From Pseudomonadota bacterium (GTDB lineage: Bacteria > Pseudomonadota > Alphaproteobacteria > Acetobacterales > Acetobacteraceae), in contig JAJZEG010000144.1 of assembly GCA_021828605.1 (NCBI GenBank), positions 1-37,716 on the forward strand: a stretch of 37,716 nt of DNA, read 5' to 3'. Made by a program: the position numbers and the translations under genes. Below the pieces are notes generated by a model that did no database searches, had not been told where the DNA came from, and saw only the letters and a list, made by a program, of their open reading frames with translations. Within the stretch, counting starts at the first letter, position 1, and each line of letters begins with the position of its first letter. Positions 26,808 through 35,774 of the stretch are shown here, piece by piece.

Positions 26808-28114
26808 TGCGCTACCACCCGGCGGCTACGCCAGCCTTGCCGCGCGGGTTCGGCGTGAACCGGCCCGGTTTGCACTAACGCGCCGCGCAGCAAGATCAGG
26901 GCCGAGGATACCACAATCAACAGCATGAAAAAATAATCATAATAGGCGAGCGATAACAGCGATCCTCCCACCATGAACGCGATAATCGATACTTCTACCA
27001 TCCTGCCCAAATCACCCAGCCAGGCCAAGCCTGGATCATTCCCCGCCTCGCGTGCGACCCGCCGCGCCATCAGCAGCCCGTTCACATTCAGCACGATCCA
27101 CAGGATCAAAGCCGGAAAGCCCTGATCGCCCAACACCTCGAACCAAATACTATGGGTCGCACGCTGATGCGCCAGCGGAAAATAGCGATGCAGTACGCTC
27201 GGGATGGCCGTCGCTTGAAATCCCCCGCCGGTCAGCGGATTATGGAAAGCGATACCTGCCGCTTCGCGCCAGATTGTTAGTCGATCATTCGCAGAGTTCG
27301 AGTGGTGAAAATGCAAAATGGTAAACATCCGCGTCTGCCACTCGGCTGGCATAAAGCCAATCGCCGCAACCAACACCACCCCGATCAATACAAAATTCGC
27401 CGCCCGGTTCTTGCCATTCCACCAGAAGCGCACGCCCATCGCCGCCAACGCAATCAGCCCGCCGCGCGAATAGGTTGCCACCACCGCCAATAATGACAAC
27501 ACCATCGCCGCCACCAAACCAATCCGCACGCCGCGATGCAGCGTATGCAGACGCAAATAATTCATCAACGGAATTGTCATTAATAACGCCACAGCCAACT
27601 GATTATTATCGCCGATAAAGGTGTTCGCCGGGCCATAAACATGGTCATCCCCGCCGGTCAACAAGGTAAATATCCCGCCGCGCACCCCATAATACCCAAT
27701 CGATATCACCATGATCCAAATCACCGCATGCAGACGACGACGCGACGTCAGCAACGCACCCACTAACAACGCAAAGCCGAGTGACTTCATCAAGGGAATA
27801 TAGCCATGCATCTCGACATGAGCAGGCACCAACGCAAAGACGCTGTTTAAGGTAATCAGCCCCGCATAGACCAAAATCAATATTTGAGTGGAGGTCATCG
27901 GTAATCGGCGCGGCTCCTGCCTGACCATGCAGCCAATCAACGTTGCCAACGCCGCCAGCAACGCCCATGGCGCATGCGCCCCGAACCCGTACAAATCCTG
28001 TTGCGGGTTCATCAACGAAATCCAGTCAAACGCCACCACCCCAACCATCGGGCGCGCTGTCGCCATCGCTAACAAGACGGCAAATGCCGCGCCCAGAACC
28101 AGCAAATGCAACAT
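26804..28114 (-). CDS. O-antigen ligase/polymerase-like protein, exosortase A-associated type
   Basis: A 436-residue membrane protein with about ten spans and a large periplasmic loop. YYGVRGGIFTLLTGGDDHVYGPANTFIGDNNQLA closely follows the pattern of the putative O-glycosylation ligases tied to exosortase A loci, as does WISLMNPQQDLYGF near the N-terminus. The loop segment NDRLTIWREAAGIAFHNPLTGGGF is a Wzy/WaaL signature. It would polymerise or transfer lipid-linked glycan in the periplasm. The ATG is 9 nt after prsT and overlaps the 70-aa gene at its end. Confidence 0.85.
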   Translation of the reverse strand: MLHLLVLGAAFAVLLAMATARPMVGVVAFDWISLMNPQQDLYGFGAHAPWALLAALATLIGCMVRQEPRRLPMTSTQILILVYAGLITLNSVFALVPAHVEMHGYIPLMKSLGFALLVGALLTSRRRLHAVIWIMVISIGYYGVRGGIFTLLTGGDDHVYGPANTFIGDNNQLAVALLMTIPLMNYLRLHTLHRGVRIGLVAAMVLSLLAVVATYSRGGLIALAAMGVRFWWNGKNRAANFVLIGVVLVAAIGFMPAEWQTRMFTILHFHHSNSANDRLTIWREAAGIAFHNPLTGGGFQATAIPSVLHRYFPLAHQRATHSIWFEVLGDQGFPALILWIVLNVNGLLMARRVAREAGNDPGLAWLGDLGRMVEVSIIAFMVGGSLLSLAYYDYFFMLLIVVSSALILLRGALVQTGPVHAEPARQGWRSRRVVAQ

Positions 28115-28123
28115 CGAACGCCC

Positions 28124-30961
28124 TCAGTTTTGATGCGATAATTTACCCAGCAACGCCATGGCCGCCGCCTGATCAGCGAAGTGCGTCTTGGTGCTGACCA
28201 AGGGCCGCAAAATCCCAATCGCCGCCTGGGCATTGCCGGTTTTGGTCAAGGCCACCGCGTCATGATAGCCAATCGTCCGATCCGCCGGGTCCGCCGCATG
28301 CGCGACATTAAGCAATGCCAACGCGCGAGCACGCTGTGCGTGACCCGTTTTATCGCTCAGCAAAATCCACCCGAGCGTATCCGCCGTCTTTGGATTTGGC
28401 GCGCTGATATAAGCGCGCTGCGCCAGCGCCAACGCATCCGGCTTGCCGAGTTTACCCTCAACCCATGCCAAATTATCGAGCGCCACGATATCTTGCGGCA
28501 CTAATTGCAAGGAATGCGCATAATCCTGTGCCGCAGCCGGAAAATCATGCTGATCAATCGCAATCGACCCCTGCATATCGCTCAACGCCGCATTATCTGG
28601 AAATTTGGCGACGGCCTGGTGCAGCATGCTGATCGCGGCTGGGCTGTTGCGGCTTTGCACATCCGCCTGGATGGCACTCAACGCCAGGATTGGTGAGGGG
28701 TTCTGCTGATACGCGGCGGTGAACGCTGTCGCCGCCTTGCCAGGATGATGCTGCGATAATTCCAATGCCCCGGCCAACACGGCCGCTTGTGGTTGATGAT
28801 CAGGATTGGAAGCCAGCGAAGCCGCCTCACTCTGCGCTGCGGCAAAGCCCTTCTCGCTCAACACAATCGCAACCCGGGTCTCCATGAACGCGAGTTGGTG
28901 CGGATCGCGCGCTAACCCCGCGTTAATCACCGCCATGGCAGCGCGCGGATGTTTGCGCACCATATCGATATGCACGAGTGCCAACCGATCCGCCGCAGCA
29001 CCGGGCCGGGCGGTCAGCAACGCCTGCAAGCTCAACGACGCCGCGTTCAGATGCCCCTGCGCCGCATCCAGCTTTGCCCGTTGCAGCAAAATCACGGGCT
29101 GCCTCTGTTGCGAGGGAGCAAGGGTCGCGAGTAACCCGGCAGCCGCTTGATACTGCTTAGCAATCCGCTGTTGGCGCAGCACCGCCGCGATCAAAGCGAC
29201 ATTCGCCGGCATATGAAGCTGTGCTCGTTGCAACGTGCTCAAGGCCGCTGCCGGATGCCCCATCGCCTGCTGCATATCGGCAAGCTCCACCACCACTTGC
29301 ACATTAGCGGGATGACGCCGATCCAACGCGCTCAAGCGCGACAAAGCCGCTTTGCGATGCTGCATCAACAAATCAAGCCGCGCGAGGCCAAGTTGCGCGG
29401 GCACCGAATTCGGCTGCACCACTAACAACTTCTTCAAGGCCCGCTTCGCCGCCTGCGGATCACCTTGCTGCAACGCCATCCTCGCTTCAAGCAACGCTGA
29501 AGCCTGCACGCCGCCTTGCTTGTCGAGTTCAGCGATGGTCCGCGTGGCCGTTGGCATATCATTGGCAAGCAAAGCCGCAACCGCCAACCGATGCTCAATC
29601 GATAATTTCATCTCGGTCGCCTGGGCCGGGACCAACCCGCGCGCGGTGCGGAACTCCTGCTCGGCCTTGGCATAGTTCCCACGTTGCTGATTCAACAAGC
29701 CCATATTGCGCCAAGCCACCGCATCTTTCGGCGCCAACGCCAAAGCTTTTCGGTCGGCTTGCATCGCTGCCGACCAATTCTGCGCGTGCCCATCAATCGC
29801 CGCCTGCAAATCCAACGCCTCCGCCGGTAGCGGACCCGCCGCCGCCACCTTGTTCAACGCCGCCTGCCCGACATGGTAATGGCCTGTCTGCACCGCGAGG
29901 CCGGCAAGCAATATCTGCGCCCGGGCATCACCCGGCATTTGGGCCGCAAAACTCTGGGCTGCGGCAAAGGCCGCCGCCGGTTGACCGAGCGCCGCGTCGG
30001 TCTGCGCGCGCAAATAGAAAATTCCCGGAATCTGCTTACCGGCACCGTTGATTTTTTGTAACGTCGCGTTAGCCCGATGCCAGTGATGCGACGCCACATC
30101 GACCGACGCCTGCAAATAAGCCGCCCCAATCGAATGCGGCGCGAGCAACGTGGCATTTTTCAACTCAGCTTGCGCCGCCACCAATTGGCCCGTCGCCGAC
30201 AACGCCTGCACCAGCAATAATTTTGCCTTGATATCGAGCGGATCTTTGGCGATCACCGACTTCAAAACGACACCGGCCTGCGCGGCGTGACCTTGCGCCA
30301 AATCCAACTGCGCCTCGCGCTGCAACAAGGCCGGCGCACCCGGATGATCCTGCAACGATGACGCCACCAGCGCCTGGGCCTGGGTGAGGTTATTCTGCGC
30401 GAAGGCCAAATCGATCCGCGCCGAATCCGCCTCCAGCCCACCAGGCTGAAACGAAGCCGCCCGTTGCAAATCCGCCGCCGCCCGGTCAAACCGGGTGAGC
30501 ACCATATTCGCCCGCGCCCGCGCCACCGCAATCACCGCCCCGCGATGACCGGTCGCGGTGCCAATCGGAAAATCATGCAACAAAGCAATGGATCGGCCTT
30601 GCGCAATATAACTCCGCAACAGCAACGTCAAACTCCGATTGGGCTGATATTTCGCCGCAATCGCCTTCCGCGCCTCCCGTTCGGCGGCTACCGGATCACC
30701 AAGCTGCAAACTAACGGAACCCAGGAGCGCGTGTGCCGCTGCATCTTTCGGATGCTGCCGGATTGTGTTCAGCAAATCGAGCCGCGCATCTAACAATCCA
30801 CCCTGCGCCAGCGCCGCCTGCGCCCGCTGAAACGAACGCGGCTGCGCCGCTTGCTGGTCCAATCGCGGCTGCGCCGCTACCGCGGCACCGCCGATGCAAG
30901 CGGCGATCAACGTGGCCGCAATGACCCCACCATAATAGCTCAATCGCTGTAATGTGCTCAT
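28124..30961 (-). CDS. prsT: TPR-repeat protein PrsT (XrtA/PEP-CTERM system)
   Basis: A 945-residue exported protein. Residues 1-33 are a signal peptide (YYGGVIAATLIAACIGGAAVAA). The rest is a solenoid of about 20 degenerate TPR units with recurring patterns such as AHALLGSVSLQLGD, WRNMGLLNQQRGNYAKAEQEF and DNLAWVEGKLGKPDAL. Length and architecture match PrsT, usually encoded next to prsK/prsR in exosortase A loci. The start at MSTLQRLSYY has AGGAGA 6 nt upstream; longer in-frame starts to 31051 would overlap prsR and precede the signal peptide with unlike sequence. Role is probably scaffolding of export or sorting; the exact function is not known to me. Confidence 0.87.
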   Translation of the reverse strand: MSTLQRLSYYGGVIAATLIAACIGGAAVAAQPRLDQQAAQPRSFQRAQAALAQGGLLDARLDLLNTIRQHPKDAAAHALLGSVSLQLGDPVAAEREARKAIAAKYQPNRSLTLLLRSYIAQGRSIALLHDFPIGTATGHRGAVIAVARARANMVLTRFDRAAADLQRAASFQPGGLEADSARIDLAFAQNNLTQAQALVASSLQDHPGAPALLQREAQLDLAQGHAAQAGVVLKSVIAKDPLDIKAKLLLVQALSATGQLVAAQAELKNATLLAPHSIGAAYLQASVDVASHHWHRANATLQKINGAGKQIPGIFYLRAQTDAALGQPAAAFAAAQSFAAQMPGDARAQILLAGLAVQTGHYHVGQAALNKVAAAGPLPAEALDLQAAIDGHAQNWSAAMQADRKALALAPKDAVAWRNMGLLNQQRGNYAKAEQEFRTARGLVPAQATEMKLSIEHRLAVAALLANDMPTATRTIAELDKQGGVQASALLEARMALQQGDPQAAKRALKKLLVVQPNSVPAQLGLARLDLLMQHRKAALSRLSALDRRHPANVQVVVELADMQQAMGHPAAALSTLQRAQLHMPANVALIAAVLRQQRIAKQYQAAAGLLATLAPSQQRQPVILLQRAKLDAAQGHLNAASLSLQALLTARPGAAADRLALVHIDMVRKHPRAAMAVINAGLARDPHQLAFMETRVAIVLSEKGFAAAQSEAASLASNPDHQPQAAVLAGALELSQHHPGKAATAFTAAYQQNPSPILALSAIQADVQSRNSPAAISMLHQAVAKFPDNAALSDMQGSIAIDQHDFPAAAQDYAHSLQLVPQDIVALDNLAWVEGKLGKPDALALAQRAYISAPNPKTADTLGWILLSDKTGHAQRARALALLNVAHAADPADRTIGYHDAVALTKTGNAQAAIGILRPLVSTKTHFADQAAAMALLGKLSHQN

Positions 30962-31010
30962 TCCCTGTCTCCTCATCGTCTCTATTGGTGCCAACACCGA
31001 AACTCTACGC

Positions 31011-32441
31011 TCAGTCGCCAAACGAACCATCCACCTGATCGACCGGCTCAACCCGATCAGCGTCGCGATCCGCCTTCACCGCATCACTCAAGCCCAAATT
31101 ATCGATCAATCCGTACAAAGTCGGGCGACTAACACCGAGCAATTTTGCCGCCGCACTGATCGACCCGTCGGCCCTGGCCAAGGCGAGTTGGATCGCCTGA
31201 CGTTCAGCCTCGCGCCGCGCGTTTCGCAAATCACGCACCGGCAGGGGGGCTACATCCGCCAAATCCAAATCCCGCGCCTCGATATGCTGATGATCAGCCA
31301 TAATCACCGCGCGCCGCACCCGGTTTTCCAGCTCGCGCACATTCCCTGGCCAATCATGCTGCATCAAGGCGGCGAGTGCCGACTCAGCAAAACTAAGCCC
31401 GTGCCGATTTTGCGCCTGAGCAAACCGGTTGAGAAAAAACCGCCCTAACAATACCGCGTCGCCCCCCCGATCACGCAGAGGCGGGATATGCACGCTCACA
31501 ATATTCAACCGAAATAATAAATCGAGCCGGAACCGCCCCGCCGCAACCAACGCATCCAAATTTTGATGTGTGGCCGAAACAATCCGGGCATCAACCGCAA
31601 TCGGCCGCCGCCCTCCCACCCGCTCGATCACGCTTTCTTGCAGAAACCGTAATAATTTGACCTGTAACCCCAAGGGCAAATCACCAATTTCATCCAAAAA
31701 CAGCGTCCCGCCTTGCGCCAACTCAATCCGTCCCGGCGTCTGCTTGATCGCCCCGGTGAACGCACCTTTTTCATGGCCAAATAACTCGGATTCCAGCAAC
31801 GGCTCCGGGATCGCGCCGCAATTAATCGCGACGAACGGCCCCTTCGCCCGCGTGCCTAATTCATGCAGAGACTGCGCCAAAATTTCTTTGCCGGTGCCAC
31901 TTTCTCCTAACAACAATACCGGCGCCGTGGCGGGCGCTAGTTTTTCAATCGTGCGGCATATCCCCGCCATTGCTTCGGAACCGGTAATCACCCGGGGTAG
32001 CAACGGCGGATTAGTTTCCGCACTGAGCCGACGATTTTCCTGCTCCAGCGCGCAAAGTCGAAATGCCCGGTCGACAATAATGCGCAATACCGCGCTATCG
32101 ACCGGCTTCTCGAAAAAATCATACGCACCGCGCCCAATCGCGAGTAACGCATTCTCGCGCTTGCCGTTTCCGGTTGCGACAATCACCTTGATCATCGGCA
32201 CCGCCCGGCACAACGCATCCAGAACCGCCAACCCCTCGCTGATGCCATCAGGGTCCGGCGGCAACCCCAAATCGATAATCGCGACCAAAGGTTGGGCGCG
32301 TAGGGCCAACTCCATGGCTTGCGCACGATTACCAGCAATCAACACCGCACATCCAGGAAACGCCCATTTATACTGCCGACATAACCCGGAATCATCCTCA
32401 ACAATCAGCAAGCTCTGGTCATTACTGGAATTATTAGTCAT
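31011..32441 (-). CDS. prsR: Sigma-54-dependent response regulator PrsR
   Basis: A 476-residue NtrC-type activator. The receiver (residues 9-125) has the EDD acidic cluster and phosphoacceptor Asp57 (IIDLGLPPDPDG, a form typical of PrsR). The AAA+ domain has Walker A GESGTGKE, the sigma-54-contacting loop GAFTGA, Walker B GTLFLDEIGD and the arginine-finger region FRLDLLFRLN. The C-terminal Fis-type HTH reads ISAAAKLLGVSRPTLYGLI. The ATG lies 8 nt inside prsK. With PrsK it should activate sigma-54 promoters; one such site is visible before the PEP-CTERM gene at 36493-36509. Confidence 0.93.
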   Translation of the reverse strand: MTNNSSNDQSLLIVEDDSGLCRQYKWAFPGCAVLIAGNRAQAMELALRAQPLVAIIDLGLPPDPDGISEGLAVLDALCRAVPMIKVIVATGNGKRENALLAIGRGAYDFFEKPVDSAVLRIIVDRAFRLCALEQENRRLSAETNPPLLPRVITGSEAMAGICRTIEKLAPATAPVLLLGESGTGKEILAQSLHELGTRAKGPFVAINCGAIPEPLLESELFGHEKGAFTGAIKQTPGRIELAQGGTLFLDEIGDLPLGLQVKLLRFLQESVIERVGGRRPIAVDARIVSATHQNLDALVAAGRFRLDLLFRLNIVSVHIPPLRDRGGDAVLLGRFFLNRFAQAQNRHGLSFAESALAALMQHDWPGNVRELENRVRRAVIMADHQHIEARDLDLADVAPLPVRDLRNARREAERQAIQLALARADGSISAAAKLLGVSRPTLYGLIDNLGLSDAVKADRDADRVEPVDQVDGSFGD

Positions 32442-34494
32442 GGTTTATTTCCACCCAAACCGGCGGCGGTGGTGCCTCGACCGCCCCGAGCGTCGGCAGC
32501 CGCACCGTCATCGTGGTGCCAACCCCCTGCGCGCTGGTTACCGCCAAGCTGCCCCCGGCCTGCGTGATCAACTCGCGCGCCTGAAACGCACCCAAGCCAA
32601 ACCCCAAGGTTTTGTCAGAGGAAAATGGCTTGAACAATTGCTCACGCACAAAGCGCGCACTCATCCCACAGCCATGGTCAACAATGCTGATGATCACCCA
32701 ACCAAGCTCATGACGCACGGTGACGAACACCGATTGCGGGGCAGCACTCGCCTCCTGCGCATTATCCAATAAGTGATTAATAATCATATCAAAGGATAAG
32801 GGATCAATCGAAATATTCGATTGCCCGTCAGCCACATCTAGTCGCACCGTATCACGGCGCGCGAGAATCTCCTGCAACCGGGCTTCAACATTAAATTGTG
32901 CCGAACCGGTCGGATCAACCTGATCCAACCGCCAGATCATGGATCGAATTTTCTCAACCGATTCGCGCACGGTGCCGATCAAATCCGCTTGAAAATCAGG
33001 ATCAGCAATATGGCGTTGTGCATTATCAATCACCAGCCCAAGCTGATTGGCAACGTTTTTGATATCATGGGCAACAAACGCGAATTTCTTGCCCGCCACC
33101 TCGAACTTGCGCGCAACCGCTAACGCTTCCGCCGCCCGACTTTCGGCCATCACTAATGAGACTTCGCACGCGACAACCGCAAGCAACGCAGCCATCTCGT
33201 CATCCAGTTTCTGCGCCGCCCGCGGTCGGCTGAGCAGCACCACCCCAAGCGATACGGCGTCCACCGGATCAGGCAACGCGACGGCCAGCCAAAACGGCGC
33301 GGTTTCAGCCTCCGGATCAAGTTCGATCACGGTTTGGCTTTCACCCTCGCCAAAGGTCAATGCGTCATTATTGATTACCGCAATCTCCAGCGCGGTATTC
33401 CAACCTTCGCCAAACCGAAATTCGGCGCGCGCCCGATCATGGTCGAGGAAAATCCCCGAAGGCGCATCAGCCGTATCGGCTAACGCTTTGATCGCCCGCT
33501 GCACTACGCTCCCACCCCGATCAATGGATAATGTCGCGATGCAACGCAACCATTCCTGCCGATAATCGTAGGGTGCAGCGGCGAAATGTCGGCGCAATAA
33601 AACCAACAATCGTGAGCGCGCGGACCCTGAGCTGACCACAATCGCGACCACTAACAATCCGGCAAAAATAATCGCCCATTCAACCACGGCGCTCAACCCA
33701 AATTGGGCGTCATGCACCAAGGCAGCAATGACCCCGAGCACCAACATGAACGAGCCGCCTAAAATCAAACTCGCCGAGTAAAATGCCGCGTTTTTTGATA
33801 AATGCAGCCGACGGGGTCGCCACCGATTGGCGCGCATCGCCCCGATTGCAAACATCGGCAATACCATCAATAAAAATGCCAATCGGGCGCCAATCAGTGG
33901 CTCAGCAACGCGCTGCCCCAAAATGACGCCGGCATAGAGCAGCAAACTAACCAACGCCAAACCACCCGCCGCGACGCTCGGCAGGCTGAGATGCCACAAA
34001 ATTTCCCGCTCGGCATTGCGCATAATATTTTCGCATAAAACAATAATGGCCAAATCAAAGATAATATTGGTCACAATAACCCAATGCACCGCCCGGCTCG
34101 GGTCAAACATCCAACCCACGGTGATTCCCAAGAAGAGCACCACCAGTCCGGCGAGCAATCCGCGTTGAATGAGTGGTAATTGCCGGATCGTTTTATTACG
34201 GCACACCAGGTCGAGTTCAACGACGCCAAAACTCCATCCCAGCAAAGCGGCCATCCAAATATTCGATACCACAATCGAACGCGGTCCCAGTATTCCCTCG
34301 GCGCCCGCAAATAAGGCGGTAAGCAACGCCGCCACGATCATCGGCAACCGGGATCGAACCCACAGCATTTTCGAGACTGCCGGCAAATTTAGCCGATCGG
34401 ATCGCGAAAGCTGGGTGAAAGCCACAAACAATGACAAAACCAGATACGCGACGCCAACGACCAGACTACCGATCCTGATGCCGAAATCGTTCAC
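32434..34494 (-). CDS. prsK: Histidine kinase PrsK (XrtA/PEP-CTERM system)
   Basis: A 686-residue membrane kinase. Residues 1-290 hold about eight spans of the PrsK type. A GAF-like domain follows (about 310-460), and then the kinase: H-box FVAHDIKNVANQLGL with His476, N-box IINHLLDNAQEAS, G1 DHGCGMS and G2 FGLGAFQARELI. The HDIKN form of the H-box is characteristic of PrsK. No ATG is in frame near the start; GTG at 34494 gives a clean N-terminus (NDFGIRIGSLVVG) 16 nt after the sugar transferase stop, while TTG at 34530 would overlap that gene. The signal sensed is unknown. Confidence 0.92.
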   Translation of the reverse strand: MNDFGIRIGSLVVGVAYLVLSLFVAFTQLSRSDRLNLPAVSKMLWVRSRLPMIVAALLTALFAGAEGILGPRSIVVSNIWMAALLGWSFGVVELDLVCRNKTIRQLPLIQRGLLAGLVVLFLGITVGWMFDPSRAVHWVIVTNIIFDLAIIVLCENIMRNAEREILWHLSLPSVAAGGLALVSLLLYAGVILGQRVAEPLIGARLAFLLMVLPMFAIGAMRANRWRPRRLHLSKNAAFYSASLILGGSFMLVLGVIAALVHDAQFGLSAVVEWAIIFAGLLVVAIVVSSGSARSRLLVLLRRHFAAAPYDYRQEWLRCIATLSIDRGGSVVQRAIKALADTADAPSGIFLDHDRARAEFRFGEGWNTALEIAVINNDALTFGEGESQTVIELDPEAETAPFWLAVALPDPVDAVSLGVVLLSRPRAAQKLDDEMAALLAVVACEVSLVMAESRAAEALAVARKFEVAGKKFAFVAHDIKNVANQLGLVIDNAQRHIADPDFQADLIGTVRESVEKIRSMIWRLDQVDPTGSAQFNVEARLQEILARRDTVRLDVADGQSNISIDPLSFDMIINHLLDNAQEASAAPQSVFVTVRHELGWVIISIVDHGCGMSARFVREQLFKPFSSDKTLGFGLGAFQARELITQAGGSLAVTSAQGVGTTMTVRLPTLGAVEAPPPPVWVEINHD

Positions 34495-34510
34495 CGGCCC
34501 AAGCGGGCGG

Positions 34511-35146
34511 TCATCGCGCGCCCTTGCCAAATATCACGACGGATACCGTGCCCACCAAAATTTTACTATCAAGGGTTAAACAGCGATTTTCCAAATATTC
34601 GGTATCGTAAATATGCTTGACATGGGCATCATCAACCGATGCACCATAGCAATAGCGTATTTGCGCCAGGCCGGTAATGCCCGGCTTGACGCCATGACGC
34701 CGATCATAGTCAGGAATTGCTTCACGCAAAATCGTAACAAACTCTGGTCGTTCCGGACGCGGCCCGATCACACTCATATCCCCGCGAAGCACATCGAAAA
34801 ACTGCGGCAGCTCGTCTATTCGATATTTACGCAACACGGCACCCACTTCGGTCACCCGCGGGTCCGCCGGCAATGCCCAAACTGCCTGGCCTGTCGGCTC
34901 AGCATCTTGCCGCATACTCCGAAATTTGGTGATGCGAAATAACTTGCCATTCAGGCCGACCCGCGTTTGCCGGTAGAAAACCGGCCCAGGACTACTCATC
35001 ACAATAGCGATCGATGCGACAACCATAATAGGCGCCACAAATATGATCATTAATAGGCTGAATACGATATCAAAAGCGCGCCTGATCCATACAGTGAAGC
35101 GATGGTCGTCGCGCTCCATCAAAACCCGCGTTCGATTTTTCCTCAT
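34511..35146 (-). CDS. Undecaprenyl-phosphate sugar transferase (WcaJ/EpsB-type catalytic domain)
   Basis: A 211-residue initiating transferase that loads the first sugar phosphate onto undecaprenyl phosphate. It has one membrane helix (FDIVFSLLMIIFVAPIMVV) and the standard catalytic blocks SSPGPVFYRQTRVGLNGKLF, KFRSMRQDAE, RKYRIDELPQFFDVLRGDMSVIGPRPERPEF (read in parts) and PGITGLAQI. Exosortase A-associated members usually have an extra N-terminal domain of about 230 residues with more spans; it is absent. The frame is open to a GTG at 35224, but the ATG at 35146 gives the most family-like N-terminus; no start has a good Shine-Dalgarno. It heads the polysaccharide operon. Confidence 0.88.
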   Translation of the reverse strand: MRKNRTRVLMERDDHRFTVWIRRAFDIVFSLLMIIFVAPIMVVASIAIVMSSPGPVFYRQTRVGLNGKLFRITKFRSMRQDAEPTGQAVWALPADPRVTEVGAVLRKYRIDELPQFFDVLRGDMSVIGPRPERPEFVTILREAIPDYDRRHGVKPGITGLAQIRYCYGASVDDAHVKHIYDTEYLENRCLTLDSKILVGTVSVVIFGKGAR

Positions 35147-35323
35147 ATAGAACGAGCTGAAACTCAACACGCCGCCCCCCACCAAATTGAAAACGACAAA
35201 AGATCGCCGCGCGCAGGCGCGCACTAGACCAACGATTTCAGAGTAACTTTCGTGAAATATTACGCTAATGGCATGGTTTTTTGTGGCTAGATTTCCGTCA
35301 ATAATGTTTTAATTGCTAAAAAC

Positions 35324-35352
35324 TATATAAATCGATGACGTAAAAAAGTAAA
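35324..35352 (-). promoter_or_regulatory. Putative sigma-70 promoter of the polysaccharide operon
   Basis: On the minus strand TTTACT (35352-35347), a 17-bp spacer and TATATA (35329-35324) match the -35/-10 pattern at 4 of 6 positions each. It would give a leader of about 90-170 nt to the sugar transferase. The -35 box directly abuts the 24-bp tandem duplication. Confidence 0.4.
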
Positions 35353-35398
35353 GTATTTATACCGATGAGGATAAAAGTATTTATACCGATGAGGATAA
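35351..35398. repeat. Perfect 24-bp tandem duplication upstream of the polysaccharide operon
   Basis: Two exact adjacent copies (35351-35374 and 35375-35398) of a unit beginning AAGTATTTATACCGATGAGG and ending ATAA. They lie immediately upstream of the proposed -35 box. Each contains the short A+T-rich half TATTTATA and the core CCGATGAGG. They could be paired regulator sites or a simple replication slippage duplication. Confidence 0.95.
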
Positions 35399-35613
35399 AT
35401 GATATCCAAAAATTATATTATGTAAAAACAACGATATAATGCTCAAATCTGATTTAATTCGAAACCTTAATAAAAATTTAGGCGTCAAGCTCGCCTTGTA
35501 TCGGGGAAATATCAGAATAGTGCATGGTATAGTCACACATAATCACCGTAACGAGTGTGTATCGGCGCGCGACCAACCGACGAGGTCGTGCTTCGCTGAT
35601 ATTTATCAGGGAA

Positions 35614-35631
35614 AACGATTACTTAATCGTT
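35614..35631 (-). terminator. Hairpin downstream of the PEP-CTERM gene, weak bidirectional terminator
   Basis: A 7-bp stem (AACGATT / AATCGTT) with a 4-nt loop, followed by TTCCC on the minus strand and ATTTTAT on the plus strand. It lies about 145 nt after the PEP-CTERM stop. The stem is AT-rich, so termination strength is doubtful. A second palindrome, CTGATA-TT-TATCAG, is at 35596-35609. Confidence 0.35.
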
Positions 35632-35774
35632 ATTTTATCGAGATAAGCCAACATTCAGCGCAATTGGCGCGGTGCAACATCCGCCCCTTGAATGGCGAAA
35701 CATCCTTAATCCCGGCGCTGGAGAGCGGTGTCGCCACCGCCCTCCCTCGCAGGTCATCGTTATGGCATCGCACG

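Larger units (their letters stand above)
35225..35774. other. AT-rich intergenic stretch between the sugar transferase and the PEP-CTERM gene
   Basis: About 550 bp with a sharp drop in GC compared with its neighbours. It holds the 24-bp tandem duplication, a plausible sigma-70 promoter, and the hairpins at 35596-35609 and 35614-35631. A + strand reading frame at 35439-35843 starts MLKSDLIRNL, faintly like HU/IHF N-termini, but has no ribosome-binding site, loses any similarity after about 40 residues and runs antisense into the PEP-CTERM gene, so it is not called as a gene. The composition suggests regulatory DNA or decayed acquired sequence. Confidence 0.6.

Noticed and set aside
35215..35231. 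Sigma-54 promoter for the sugar transferase
   Set aside because: GG and GC spacing fits, but the remaining bases match poorly (GCGC in place of TTGC) and it lies at the edge of the open frame.
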